DNA of 7,022 nucleotides from an uncultured Micrococcales bacterium (GTDB lineage: Bacteria > Actinomycetota > Actinomycetes > Actinomycetales > Microbacteriaceae). The DNA lies in the NCBI GenBank assembly GCA_903866485.1, contig CAIPNT010000038.1, positions 1-7,022 on the forward strand. Direction: 5' to 3'. The position numbers and the translations under genes were made by a program. The stretch's first letter is position 1. Every line of letters starts with the position of its first letter. The notes under the pieces were generated by a model, which made no database searches, was not told the DNA's origin, and was given only the letters and a program-made list of their open reading frames with translations. Of the stretch, positions 1 to 5,666 are shown piece by piece.

Positions 1-266
1 CCCGGCAAGGCCCTGACCACCACATCGACCTTGACTTCTAGCCCGGCCAACACTTCTCTAGCAATCGCTCGAAGTCTTCTTTTTACGAGATTTCTCTTCA
101 CAGCGCCACCGACGGTTTTTGCAACAACAAAGCCAAAGCGGGCATAAGGCGCTGCCTCATCCCGCTTTAGATAGATGACTAGGTGATCTGAACCGATCTT
201 TCGACCCTGCTTCATGGTTGCCCTGAAGTCATCGGCCGATTTCAATCGATTCTCGCGAGCCAACAT
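1..266 (-). CDS. rnpA: RNase P protein component, C-terminus cut by window edge
   Basis: Protein subunit of ribonuclease P, which assists the catalytic RNA in removing 5' leaders from precursor tRNAs in the cytoplasm. Reading leftward from the ATG at 266 gives 88 complete codons before the window ends, against a usual family length of roughly 110-130, so only the C-terminal part is missing. The N-terminus MLAREN-RLKSADDF is typical of the family. Residues 43-67 carry the hallmark FGFVVAK...GGAVKRNLVKRRLRA segment, with the RNR-type basic motif at about 57-66 that contacts the RNA. It lies 29 bp downstream of rpmH on the same strand, the classic rpmH-rnpA pair, and is probably co-transcribed with it. 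No Shine-Dalgarno sequence is visible before the ATG, so translation may depend on coupling or a weak site. The start is chosen from the conserved N-terminus. Confidence 0.93.
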   Translation of the reverse strand, partial: MLARENRLKSADDFRATMKQGRKIGSDHLVIYLKRDEAAPYARFGFVVAKTVGGAVKRNLVKRRLRAIAREVLAGLEVKVDVVVRALP

Positions 267-295
267 TTAGCAGGCTAGGCGATCGATTAGTGGAT

Positions 296-433
296 TTAAG
301 CCGAAAGCTCTGAACGGCCCTTGCGACGGCGAGCTGCCAGGATGGCGCGGCCGGCACGGGTCTGCATGCGCAAACGGAAACCGTGGGTCTTTGCACGACG
401 ACGGTTGTTTGGCTGGAATGTACGCTTCGACAT
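296..433 (-). CDS. rpmH: 50S ribosomal protein L34
   Basis: Small basic protein of the large ribosomal subunit. The 45-residue product starts [19 protein letters not shown], contains [14 protein letters not shown] and the RRRKGR basic tail, and ends ELSA; this is the full expected length for an actinobacterial L34 and matches the family almost end to end. The ATG at 433 is preceded by a purine-rich AGAAGAAG about 6-13 bases upstream, a good ribosome-binding site. It is divergent from dnaA and is the first gene of the leftward rpmH-rnpA unit, the standard arrangement beside oriC in Gram-positive bacteria. Longer overlapping reading frames on the same strand (to about 480) are in other frames and are not genes. 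Confidence 0.97.
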   Translation of the reverse strand: MSKRTFQPNNRRRAKTHGFRLRMQTRAGRAILAARRRKGRSELSA

Positions 434-524
434 GGTGATCTTCTTCTGTTAGTGGAACAAAGTATGTGATTTGGGAACACAAGCCTTTTCGCTTCTGCCG
501 TTCCCTATGCAGAGCAACCTGTTA

Positions 525-554
525 AATCTACGCCTAATTGCGAGTTTCGGTCAA
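525..554 (-). promoter_or_regulatory. Probable rpmH-rnpA promoter
   Basis: On the minus strand TTGACC (549-554, 5 of 6 to the -35 consensus) is followed after 18 bp by TAGATT (525-530, 4 of 6 to TATAAT). Transcription would begin near 518 and leave a leader of about 85 nt before rpmH. Strong vegetative promoters are expected for this gene, and this is the best -35/-10 pair I found on this strand of the intergenic region. It is called by eye from sequence alone. Confidence 0.45.
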
Positions 555-588
555 GTTTTAAAGCGCTTTTTTGAGAAATCCCTCGACT

Positions 589-618
589 ATGCCATTAAGT
601 TTCTAAAAATGCCATTAA
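589..618. repeat. Direct repeat ATGCCATTAA x2, 20-bp period
   Basis: ATGCCATTAA occurs at 589-598 and again, identical, at 609-618. The start-to-start distance is exactly 20 bp, close to two helical turns, so both copies would face nearly the same side of the DNA. They lie in the divergent rpmH/dnaA control region, upstream of a candidate dnaA -10 and behind the rpmH promoter. A tandem binding site for a regulator is a reasonable guess, but no known operator is recognised. Confidence 0.5.
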
Positions 619-646
619 TGACACGCCGGCATAATTTGCTTTTAAG
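618..646 (+). promoter_or_regulatory. Candidate dnaA promoter (weak call)
   Basis: ATGACA (618-623, 5 of 6 to TTGACA) is followed after 17 bp by TTTAAG (641-646, 4 of 6 to TATAAT). Transcription would start near 653 and the DnaA boxes at 677-794 would then lie in the leader, where bound DnaA could block transcription. A competing pair, TTGAGA (571-576) and ATTAAG (594-599), also has 17-bp spacing but a poorer -10. The choice between them cannot be made from sequence. Confidence 0.3.
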
Positions 647-676
647 TAACCATATTGAGTTGAATCAATGAAGAGA

Positions 677-794
677 TTTTCCACAGGTAGAGACTTTCAC
701 GGCAAAGTTATCCACAAGTTTTCCACATGGTGCATAACTTTGTGGAAAAATCGGTGAAAATCAAGCGAGCGCTGGCCAAAAGGCCTGTGGATGA
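677..794. promoter_or_regulatory. DnaA-box cluster upstream of dnaA (autoregulatory region)
   Basis: Five 9-mers match or nearly match the DnaA box TTWTCCACA: TTTTCCACA at 677-685 (+), TTATCCACA at 708-716 (+), TTTTCCACA at 719-727 (+), TGTGGAAAA at 741-749 (minus-strand box) and TGTGGATGA at 786-794 (minus, one mismatch). The second and third are spaced 11 bp, about one helical turn. A cluster directly before dnaA is the usual arrangement for autorepression by DnaA and may also act as part of a bipartite origin with the downstream cluster. The ATG at 727 overlaps the third box, which argues that 727-813 is control DNA, not coding sequence. Confidence 0.8.
703..742. repeat. 9-bp inverted repeat CAAAGTTAT / ATAACTTTG
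   Basis: CAAAGTTAT at 703-711 is perfectly inverted as ATAACTTTG at 734-742, separated by 22 bp. The left arm overlaps the TTATCCACA box (708-716) and the right arm abuts and overlaps the minus-strand box (741-749), so the two boxes sit as a symmetric pair around the 719-727 box. A third copy, ATAACTTTG at 2549-2557, sits beside the AT-rich element of oriC. It could simply be the sequence context of paired DnaA boxes. Confidence 0.5.
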
Positions 795-813
795 AACGGT
801 TTGGATGGGGAGC

Positions 814-2232
814 ATGGCTGAGCAAGAAGTGGTCACGGGTTTGTGGCACACACTTGTCAACAAGCTAAATAGCGACGAGCGCATGACGCCACAGCTGCTC
901 GGCTACATCAACCTCACCGAACCTAAGGGTGTTTTGGGCGAGACCCTCTATCTAGAGGTTCCAAACGAATTCACCAGAGGCATTCTGCAAGAGCGCATCC
1001 GGCCGATCATGCTCGACGCCCTGGCTAATAATGCCGAATTCGGCGGGCCAACCAACTTTGCTGTTGTTGTGAACCCAGAGATCGAAGCAGCGTTTGTGCA
1101 AAACTCACCGCTTGATGAGCCTTCGTCACCCGAGCGAGTGGTGCCGGTCAGCTACACCGAGGTTGAATCTGCTACCCGCACTGCATCGACCGGACCCGAG
1201 GCTCGCCTAAACCCGAAGTACACCTTCGACAGTTTCGTCAGCGGTGGGTCTAACCGCATGGCACATGCGGCGGCGTTCGCCGTGGCCGAAGCGCCGGCAA
1301 AGGCCTACAACCCGCTATTCATCTATGGTGACTCTGGACTCGGCAAAACTCACCTGCTTCATGCGGTTGGCCACTATGCGCTAAACCTCTATCCCAAGAT
1401 AAAGGTTCGCTACGTTTCAAGCGAAGAGTTCACAAACGACTTCATCAACTCGATTCAAAACAACCGCACCGCGCAGTTTCAAGCTGATTATCGCGAAGTT
1501 GACCTCTTGCTGATTGACGACATTCAGTTCATGGAGGGTAAAGACCAGACCCAAGAGGCTTTTTTCCACACCTTCAACACACTTCACGGCCACAACAAGC
1601 AGGTGGTGATCACCAGCGATAAACCTCCAAAGCAGATGACTGGGTTCGAAGACCGCATGCTGTCTCGATTTGAGTGGGGTTTGCTCACTGACATCCAAGC
1701 ACCCGAACTTGAGACGCGAATCGCCATCCTGCGCAAAAAAGCCGAGCGTGAGAAGTTTCAGATCGCCGATGACGTTCTCGAATACATGGCTGCTCGTGTT
1801 GCTTCTAATATTCGTGAGCTTGAGGGAACACTAATTCGCGTCACCGCATTTGCGGCGCTAAACCGCCAACGAATTGATATGCAGCTAGTGCAGGCGATTC
1901 TCAAAGATGTAGTTCCACTTGGGCAAGACAACGTGATTGCACCGATCGACATCATTAATGCCGTCGCCACCTATTACAAATTCACAGCGGATGACTTGTA
2001 CGGCTCATCACGTGCCCAGGCCGTTGCACTGGCTCGTCAGATAGCCATGTATCTGTGTCGAGAGCAAACAAATCTCTCGCTTCCGAAGATTGGTCAGCTT
2101 TTTGGTGGCCGCGATCACACCACTGTTATGTATGCGAATAAGAAAATAAACGAGCTCATGAAAGAGCGTCGCTATGTTTATAACCAGATTACTGAGATTC
2201 TGGCTCGCATAAAGTCAGATCAAAAGCATTAG
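814..2232 (+). CDS. dnaA: Chromosomal replication initiator protein DnaA
   Basis: AAA+ initiator that binds DnaA boxes at oriC, forms an ATP-dependent filament, melts the AT-rich element and recruits the DnaB helicase. The product is 472 residues. Domain I is at about 1-90, a short variable linker at about 91-130, and the AAA+ domain at about 133-365, with Walker A GDSGLGKT (172-179), Walker [10 protein letters not shown] (231-239), sensor 1 VVITSD (264-269), arginine-finger context SRFEWGL (284-290) and sensor 2 NIRELEGTL (332-340). The C-terminal DNA-binding domain carries [11 protein letters not shown] (431-441); the MYA ending is the actinobacterial form. I chose the ATG at 814 ([11 protein letters not shown]), with GGAT/GGGG purines just upstream, because in-frame starts at 727 or 805 either overlap DnaA boxes or lack a Shine-Dalgarno sequence; 805 cannot be fully excluded. 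The linker is short compared with streptomycete DnaA. The gene is probably autoregulated by the upstream boxes and ends at a hairpin terminator. Confidence 0.97.
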   Translation: MAEQEVVTGLWHTLVNKLNSDERMTPQLLGYINLTEPKGVLGETLYLEVPNEFTRGILQERIRPIMLDALANNAEFGGPTNFAVVVNPEIEAAFVQNSPLDEPSSPERVVPVSYTEVESATRTASTGPEARLNPKYTFDSFVSGGSNRMAHAAAFAVAEAPAKAYNPLFIYGDSGLGKTHLLHAVGHYALNLYPKIKVRYVSSEEFTNDFINSIQNNRTAQFQADYREVDLLLIDDIQFMEGKDQTQEAFFHTFNTLHGHNKQVVITSDKPPKQMTGFEDRMLSRFEWGLLTDIQAPELETRIAILRKKAEREKFQIADDVLEYMAARVASNIRELEGTLIRVTAFAALNRQRIDMQLVQAILKDVVPLGQDNVIAPIDIINAVATYYKFTADDLYGSSRAQAVALARQIAMYLCREQTNLSLPKIGQLFGGRDHTTVMYANKKINELMKERRYVYNQITEILARIKSDQKH

Positions 2233-2248
2233 GTTCAGGCTTGAAATA

Positions 2249-2279
2249 AAGGGTGGTAGCCAATTTGGTTGCCACTTTT
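2249..2279 (+). terminator. Rho-independent terminator after dnaA
   Basis: Seventeen bases after the dnaA stop, GTGGTAGCCA (2253-2262) can pair with TGGTTGCCAC (2266-2275) around a 3-base loop, with two G-T wobbles, and is followed by TTTT (2276-2279). The A residues before the stem can pair with the T tract and extend it. The structure would separate dnaA transcription from oriC and dnaN. The T tract is short, so efficiency may be moderate. Confidence 0.7.
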
Positions 2280-2340
2280 GCCTTTCGGCTGAGATACCTT
2301 GCTTCCTTCAGCGGGATATTTTGTGATTTTCGCTAAAAAC

Positions 2341-2356
2341 AACATATGAACATATG
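2341..2356. repeat. Tandem duplication of AACATATG at the left edge of oriC
   Basis: AACATATG is repeated head to tail at 2341-2348 and 2349-2356, immediately before the first DnaA box (2357-2365). Each unit contains the palindrome CATATG. It may be a protein-binding site or a chance slippage product; no known origin-binding motif is recognised. Confidence 0.45.
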
Positions 2357-2375
2357 TGTGGAAAGCTGTGGATAA
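2357..2375 (-). promoter_or_regulatory. Left oriC DnaA boxes (minus orientation)
   Basis: TGTGGAAAG (2357-2365) and TGTGGATAA (2367-2375) are separated by one base. The second is a perfect reverse complement of TTATCCACA; the first reads CTTTCCACA, one mismatch from TTWTCCACA. Their 10-bp spacing puts them on the same face of the helix. Confidence 0.8.
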
Positions 2376-2445
2376 CTCCAAGGAAACAGTGAATAGCTTG
2401 GCTCCACGCTGTGAAAACAATTCTCACAACTAACAGGCCCATTAG

Positions 2446-2466
2446 TTATCCACAGATTAATCCACA
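2446..2466 (+). promoter_or_regulatory. Central oriC DnaA boxes (plus orientation)
   Basis: TTATCCACA (2446-2454) is a perfect consensus box. TAATCCACA (2458-2466), 12 bp further on, has one mismatch. They form a tandem pair pointing toward the AT-rich element. Confidence 0.8.
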
Positions 2467-2482
2467 GGTGTATAAACATCTC

Positions 2483-2492
2483 ACATCGATGT
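2483..2492. repeat. Perfect 10-bp palindrome ACATCGATGT inside oriC
   Basis: ACATCGATGT equals its own reverse complement. It lies between the central and right DnaA-box pairs. A short inverted repeat, CGTGA (2498-2502) with TCACG (2513-2517), follows. Both could be sites for an origin regulator, but short palindromes also occur by chance. Confidence 0.4.
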
Positions 2493-2523
2493 AGTTTCGT
2501 GAAAATCATTACTCACGGCCGAG

Positions 2524-2541
2524 TTATCAACAGTTTCCACA
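2524..2541 (+). promoter_or_regulatory. Right oriC DnaA boxes, directly abutting, next to the AT-rich element
   Basis: TTATCAACA (2524-2532) and GTTTCCACA (2533-2541) are two imperfect boxes with no base between them, both in plus orientation and each one mismatch from TTWTCCACA. They are the boxes closest to the AT-rich stretch, the position from which DnaA filaments are thought to extend into single-stranded DNA. Confidence 0.65.
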
Positions 2542-2545
2542 ACGG

Positions 2546-2600
2546 TTAATAACTTTGTTTTAAAGAATTAAATATTTAGACAAATCCATAACGATTTTGG
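2546..2600. other. Probable DNA unwinding element
   Basis: This is the most AT-rich stretch of the intergenic region, with almost no G or C between 2546 and 2579 (TTAATAACTTTG, then TTTTAAAGAATTAAATATTT). It begins five bases after the last DnaA box, as expected for the site of initial strand opening. I could not identify a convincing run of DnaA-trio motifs by eye. Confidence 0.65.
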
Positions 2601-2713
2601 ATTGCAACGAATCTCAAGAAAACCCCTAAACCAGGCCTCAATGTCACCGATGTGTGCCAAGATTAAGCCCTAGAAACCAATGCTTTAGAACAAAAGCAGA
2701 TTCGGGGAAGCAA

Positions 2714-3856
2714 TTGAAGTTCCAAGTAAATAAAGACGTGCTCAGCGACGCAGTTTCATTTGCGGTTCGCCTCTTGCCTCAGCGCACAACTTTGCCTATC
2801 TTGGGCGGCATATTGATCGAAGCCGACGCCAATGCTCTTCGCCTATCTGTTTTTGACTACGAAGTCTCTGCTCAGGCCGAAATCGTTGCCAAGGTGGAAA
2901 CCTCCGGCCGCGTCTTGGTCTCTGGTCGACTGCTCTCTGAAATCGCAAGCAAGCTGCCAAATGCCCCGGTTGATTTCACCACTGATGGCTCAAAAGTTGT
3001 AGTTAGTTGCGGGTCTACCAAGTTCTCACTTTTGACCATGCCGGTAGAAGAATATCCAACCCTTCCTGAGATTCCGGCAATTTCTGGCACCATCACCGGT
3101 GACGCATTTGCCAATGCGGTGCACCAGGTCGCCGTTGCCGCCTCAAAAGATGATGTAACCCCGGTTCTTACCGGTGTGCAGCTTGAGGCGGGCGAAAAGT
3201 CGATCTCATTTGTTGCCACCGACCGTTATCGTGTTGCCCTTCGCGAGGCAGCATGGGTTTCAAACCCAGCTGGCGTTGGTGCCGTGGCCTTGGTTCCGGC
3301 CCGCACATTGCAAGAGGTGGCCAAAACATTCGGCAACCAGGGCGAAATCTCAATTTCAATCACCAAGTCTGACGAGCGCGAAATGATTGCCTTTAAGGCA
3401 AACAACCGCTCAGTTACTTCGTTGCTGCTAAAGGGAAACTTTCCACCCGTAAAGAGCCTCTTCCCTGACAACATCGACAACTACGCGGTTATCACCACTC
3501 AAGACCTTATCGACTCGACTCGTCGAGTCTCGCTAGTGCTCGAGCGCGAAAGTCCACTGCGCTATAGCTTCACAGAGTCTGAAGTGTCGCTCGAGGCCAC
3601 CGGCAACGAGACTGCGCAGGCGTCTGAAAACATTAGCGCCGAGCTATCTGGCAAAGAAATTGTGGTTTCTCTGAAGCCGCAATTCTTGATTGACGGGCTG
3701 GCCGGTTTGCACAGCGAATTCGTCAAGATCGCATTCACCAACAACGACAACCCAAATAAGCCTGGCCCGGTTTTGATCTCGAGCCACGGTTCAAAAGAAA
3801 AGACTGACTCAGACAGCTATCGCTACCTGCTTCAGCCAAACCTTTTGGTTCGCTAA
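2714..3856 (+). CDS. dnaN: DNA polymerase III sliding clamp, beta subunit
   Basis: Ring-shaped clamp that tethers the replicative polymerase and other enzymes to DNA. The product is 380 residues, the normal size, in three repeated domains of about 125 residues each. Landmarks are the N-terminal MKFQVNKDVLSDAVSF and LLPQRTTLPIL (20-30), the hydrophobic-groove segment VATDRYRVALRE (167-178), GNFPPVKSLFP (241-251) and the C-terminal YRYLLQPNLLVR. The start is TTG at 2714: homologs begin M-K-F-Q-V, and GGGGAAG (2704-2710) forms a good Shine-Dalgarno sequence just upstream. A GTG at 2654 would add 20 residues (PRLSPRNQ...) without family similarity. The C-terminal tail has Q-P-N where many clamps have M-P-x-R-L, a region that lines the client-binding groove; it may be lineage-typical. 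recF follows after 12 bp, so the two are probably co-transcribed. No clear promoter was found in 2601-2713. Confidence 0.96.
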   Translation: MKFQVNKDVLSDAVSFAVRLLPQRTTLPILGGILIEADANALRLSVFDYEVSAQAEIVAKVETSGRVLVSGRLLSEIASKLPNAPVDFTTDGSKVVVSCGSTKFSLLTMPVEEYPTLPEIPAISGTITGDAFANAVHQVAVAASKDDVTPVLTGVQLEAGEKSISFVATDRYRVALREAAWVSNPAGVGAVALVPARTLQEVAKTFGNQGEISISITKSDEREMIAFKANNRSVTSLLLKGNFPPVKSLFPDNIDNYAVITTQDLIDSTRRVSLVLERESPLRYSFTESEVSLEATGNETAQASENISAELSGKEIVVSLKPQFLIDGLAGLHSEFVKIAFTNNDNPNKPGPVLISSHGSKEKTDSDSYRYLLQPNLLVR

Positions 3857-3868
3857 AGCCAAACACGG

Positions 3869-5044
3869 ATGTTCATCAGGCATCTGTCTCTGGCATCGTT
3901 TCGAAACTACGAAACGGCTGAGGTTGGCCTAGGCCAGGGCGTAAATTTGCTGGTTGGCCCCAATGGCCAAGGCAAAACCAATTTTGTTGAGGCGATTCGC
4001 TATTTGTCTACGCTCTCGAGTCACCGCGTGGCTGGTTATCAGCCGATGATCAAACAGGATGCGCCACAGGCAGTGGTGCGAGCGATGGCAAGCCATCAAG
4101 ATCGCGATGTTCTCATTGAGCTTGAGCTAAATAGAGACATCCCGAACAAGGCCCGGATAAATAAATCCCCGGCCCCGCGCGTGCGTGACATCCTAGGTTT
4201 GGTCAATTCGGTTACATTTGCCCCCGAAGATCTTGACATTGTCAAGCGCGACCCAAGCAACCGTCGAACCTTTATCGATGAACTTGTAGTTCAGGTGTGG
4301 CCTAGATTTGCTGGGGTTTATTCAGATTTCGAGCGGGTGCTCAAACAGCGCAACACACTGTTGAAAACGGCAAGACAAACCGGAGCCAAAGGCAGTGCGC
4401 TGAGCACTCTCGATGCCTGGGATCAAAGCCTGGTTTCATATGGCGCCGAAATTATTGGTGCCCGAGTAGAACTGGTCGAGCGCCTAAGGCCACACCTTTT
4501 TGAGGCTTATCAATCGATTGCAATAGCCAATAACGAGCCGCGCATCCTGGTTAAAAGTTCTTTGCTAGGACAGGCGATTCCGAATGGCTGGGGCGAAGAG
4601 GCCGAATCCGAAGAACTCGAATACATTCAAACCGCCGATCGCGGCGAAATTGAACAACTTTATGCCGCCAAGTTGGCAACCGTGCGAGGCAAAGAGCTAG
4701 AGCGAGGCCTCACACTAGTTGGGCCGCAGCGTGACGATCTGGTGCTGATGCTTGGCACGCTTCCGGCCAAGGGGTATGCCAGTCACGGTGAGAGCTGGTC
4801 TTATGCACTGGCCTTACGTCTTGCCTCAATCGCACTGTTACGTGCCGAAACGCGAACCGGTGACCCGATTTTGATTCTGGATGATGTCTTTGCAGAGCTT
4901 GACGCTGGCAGAAGACAGCGACTGGCCGGCATGGTCGCCAATAACGAACAGGTTTTGATCACTGCCGCTGTTGCCGAAGATGTGCCAGCCGAGCTTGTGG
5001 CAACAGTGTTTCACGTGGAAGGCGGGGTGGTGACCGGTGGCTGA
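3869..5044 (+). CDS. recF: DNA replication and repair protein RecF
   Basis: SMC/ABC-type ATPase that with RecO and RecR helps load RecA at single-strand gaps and stalled forks. The 391-residue product is full length. It begins MFIRHLSLASFRNY, has Walker A GPNGQGKT (30-37), the RecF-typical FAPEDLDIVKRDPSNRRTFID (117-137, two adjoining motifs), the ABC signature region SHGESWSYALAL (305-316), Walker B ILILDD (334-339) and the D-loop ELD (343-345). The segment QVLITAAVAEDVPAEL near the end is typical of actinobacterial RecF. The ATG at 3869 is 12 bp after dnaN and lacks a strong Shine-Dalgarno sequence, suggesting translational coupling. In many Micrococcales-type genomes a gnd gene sits between dnaN and recF; it is absent here. 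The stop overlaps the next gene by 8 bp. Confidence 0.96.
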   Translation: MFIRHLSLASFRNYETAEVGLGQGVNLLVGPNGQGKTNFVEAIRYLSTLSSHRVAGYQPMIKQDAPQAVVRAMASHQDRDVLIELELNRDIPNKARINKSPAPRVRDILGLVNSVTFAPEDLDIVKRDPSNRRTFIDELVVQVWPRFAGVYSDFERVLKQRNTLLKTARQTGAKGSALSTLDAWDQSLVSYGAEIIGARVELVERLRPHLFEAYQSIAIANNEPRILVKSSLLGQAIPNGWGEEAESEELEYIQTADRGEIEQLYAAKLATVRGKELERGLTLVGPQRDDLVLMLGTLPAKGYASHGESWSYALALRLASIALLRAETRTGDPILILDDVFAELDAGRRQRLAGMVANNEQVLITAAVAEDVPAELVATVFHVEGGVVTGG

Positions 5045-5525
5045 ACAGCGTGATTTTGCGCAGGAGTTCTATTGGCGCATGCGAGAAGCAGTGACCGGTC
5101 GACTGAGCCGAGACGCCAAGCGCATAGCCGAAAAAGCGGCAAAGAACCACTCGCGTCCCTTTGATCGCGGGCGCGACCCGATCAAGGCGGCCGCCGGTGT
5201 CGACGACCTGCTCAAGGCCTTTCGCTGGGATGCCCAGCTGGCCGAGGCCCAGTTATTCAACGGTTGGGCCGAAATTGTTGGTGAAATAAACGCCGCAAGC
5301 TCACAGCCAGAGGCGCTTATCAGCGGAGTTTTAACGGTTAGATGCAAGTCAACTGCCTGGGCAACCCAGTTGCGATTGATGCAAATTCAGATTCTTGAGA
5401 AGGTGCACGAACTGCATCCGTCAGTTGAAATTTCTGCGCTAAAGCTGCTTGGGCCAGACGCCCCGAGTTGGAAAAAGGGACCAAGATCGGTGCCCGGCCG
5501 AGGCCCTCGAGACACATACGGATAA
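5037..5525 (+). CDS. dciA: DciA/DUF721 family protein, probable replicative-helicase loader or operator
   Basis: DUF721 proteins include DciA, an ancestral partner of the DnaB helicase needed for initiation in bacteria without DnaC/DnaI; this role is from the family, not shown here. The 162-residue protein has a charged N-terminal part (1-50, with KNHSRPFDRGRDP at 36-48) and a conserved core at about 52-135, including W64, the NGWAEIVG segment (75-82) and CKSTAWATQLRLM (103-115). It ends in a basic tail with SWKKGPRSVPGRGP-RDTYG (144-162), a signature of the actinobacterial version next to recF. The GTG start at 5037 is forced, since an in-frame TGA lies at 5031-5033. It overlaps the recF stop by 8 bp, so translation is probably coupled. 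No transmembrane segment or signal peptide is seen. The alternative is an uncharacterised DUF721 paralogue with another role. Confidence 0.9.
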   Translation: MAEQRDFAQEFYWRMREAVTGRLSRDAKRIAEKAAKNHSRPFDRGRDPIKAAAGVDDLLKAFRWDAQLAEAQLFNGWAEIVGEINAASSQPEALISGVLTVRCKSTAWATQLRLMQIQILEKVHELHPSVEISALKLLGPDAPSWKKGPRSVPGRGPRDTYG

Positions 5526-5638
5526 ACCGTCAAATTCTCGAGTTTTGCACGGGCAAATTTGTTATTACTTCGAGTGATATTTCCCTGCCGCAACGGGCCC
5601 GATATCCCAATAAATGTCTGCCATCCGCGGTAAAATTC

Positions 5639-5665
5639 TTGTAAGTTAGCCACCCCGAATATAAG
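5639..5665 (+). promoter_or_regulatory. Candidate gyrB promoter
   Basis: TTGTAA (5639-5644, 4 of 6 to TTGACA) and TATAAG (5660-5665, 5 of 6 to TATAAT) are separated by 15 bp, slightly short of the ideal 17. The pair lies in the 204-bp gap (5526-5729) between dciA and gyrB, which holds no gene and no clear terminator. Transcription would begin near 5672, inside the inverted repeat at 5667-5680. Confidence 0.35.
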
Positions 5666-5666
5666 T

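Larger units (their letters stand above)
2341..2600. other. oriC: Chromosomal replication origin oriC (core region)
   Basis: The 481-bp gap between dnaA and dnaN has no credible gene and holds a DnaA-box cluster plus an AT-rich element, the usual actinobacterial origin position. Good boxes are TGTGGATAA at 2367-2375 (minus, perfect) and TTATCCACA at 2446-2454 (plus, perfect). Weaker ones are TGTGGAAAG 2357-2365 (minus), TAATCCACA 2458-2466, TTATCAACA 2524-2532 and GTTTCCACA 2533-2541 (plus). Left boxes face one way and right boxes the other, with the AT-rich stretch directly after the last plus-strand pair. The outer limits are my estimate; the upstream cluster at 677-794 may take part. Confidence 0.88.

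Noticed and set aside
229..482. Two minus-strand reading frames of 83 and 71 codons over rpmH
   Set aside because: They overlap the clear L34 gene in other frames and have low-complexity, family-less translations.
555..563. GTTTTAAAG shared with 2557-2565
   Set aside because: AT-rich 9-mer likely by chance; the first copy lies beside the -35 of the rpmH promoter.
471..671. 66-codon plus-strand reading frame between rpmH and dnaA
   Set aside because: It covers the rpmH promoter and the direct repeat, has no ribosome-binding site or recognisable protein, and runs to the edge of the DnaA-box cluster.
1562..1570. TTTTCCACA DnaA-box match inside dnaA
   Set aside because: It encodes the conserved FFHTF segment of DnaA and stands alone, so it is likely coincidental.
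2235..2420. 61-codon minus-strand reading frame in oriC
   Set aside because: It runs through the dnaA terminator and the left DnaA boxes; no family similarity.
2542..2580. DnaA-trio array in the unwinding element
   Set aside because: Trinucleotide phase after the last box does not give a consistent run of the motif by eye.
5576..5606. Imperfect GATAT...ATATC hairpin after dciA as a terminator
   Set aside because: The stem is interrupted and no T tract follows, so a terminator cannot be supported.
5387..5653. 88-codon minus-strand reading frame across the dciA end and the gap
   Set aside because: Mostly antisense to the conserved dciA tail, with no plausible start context or known family.
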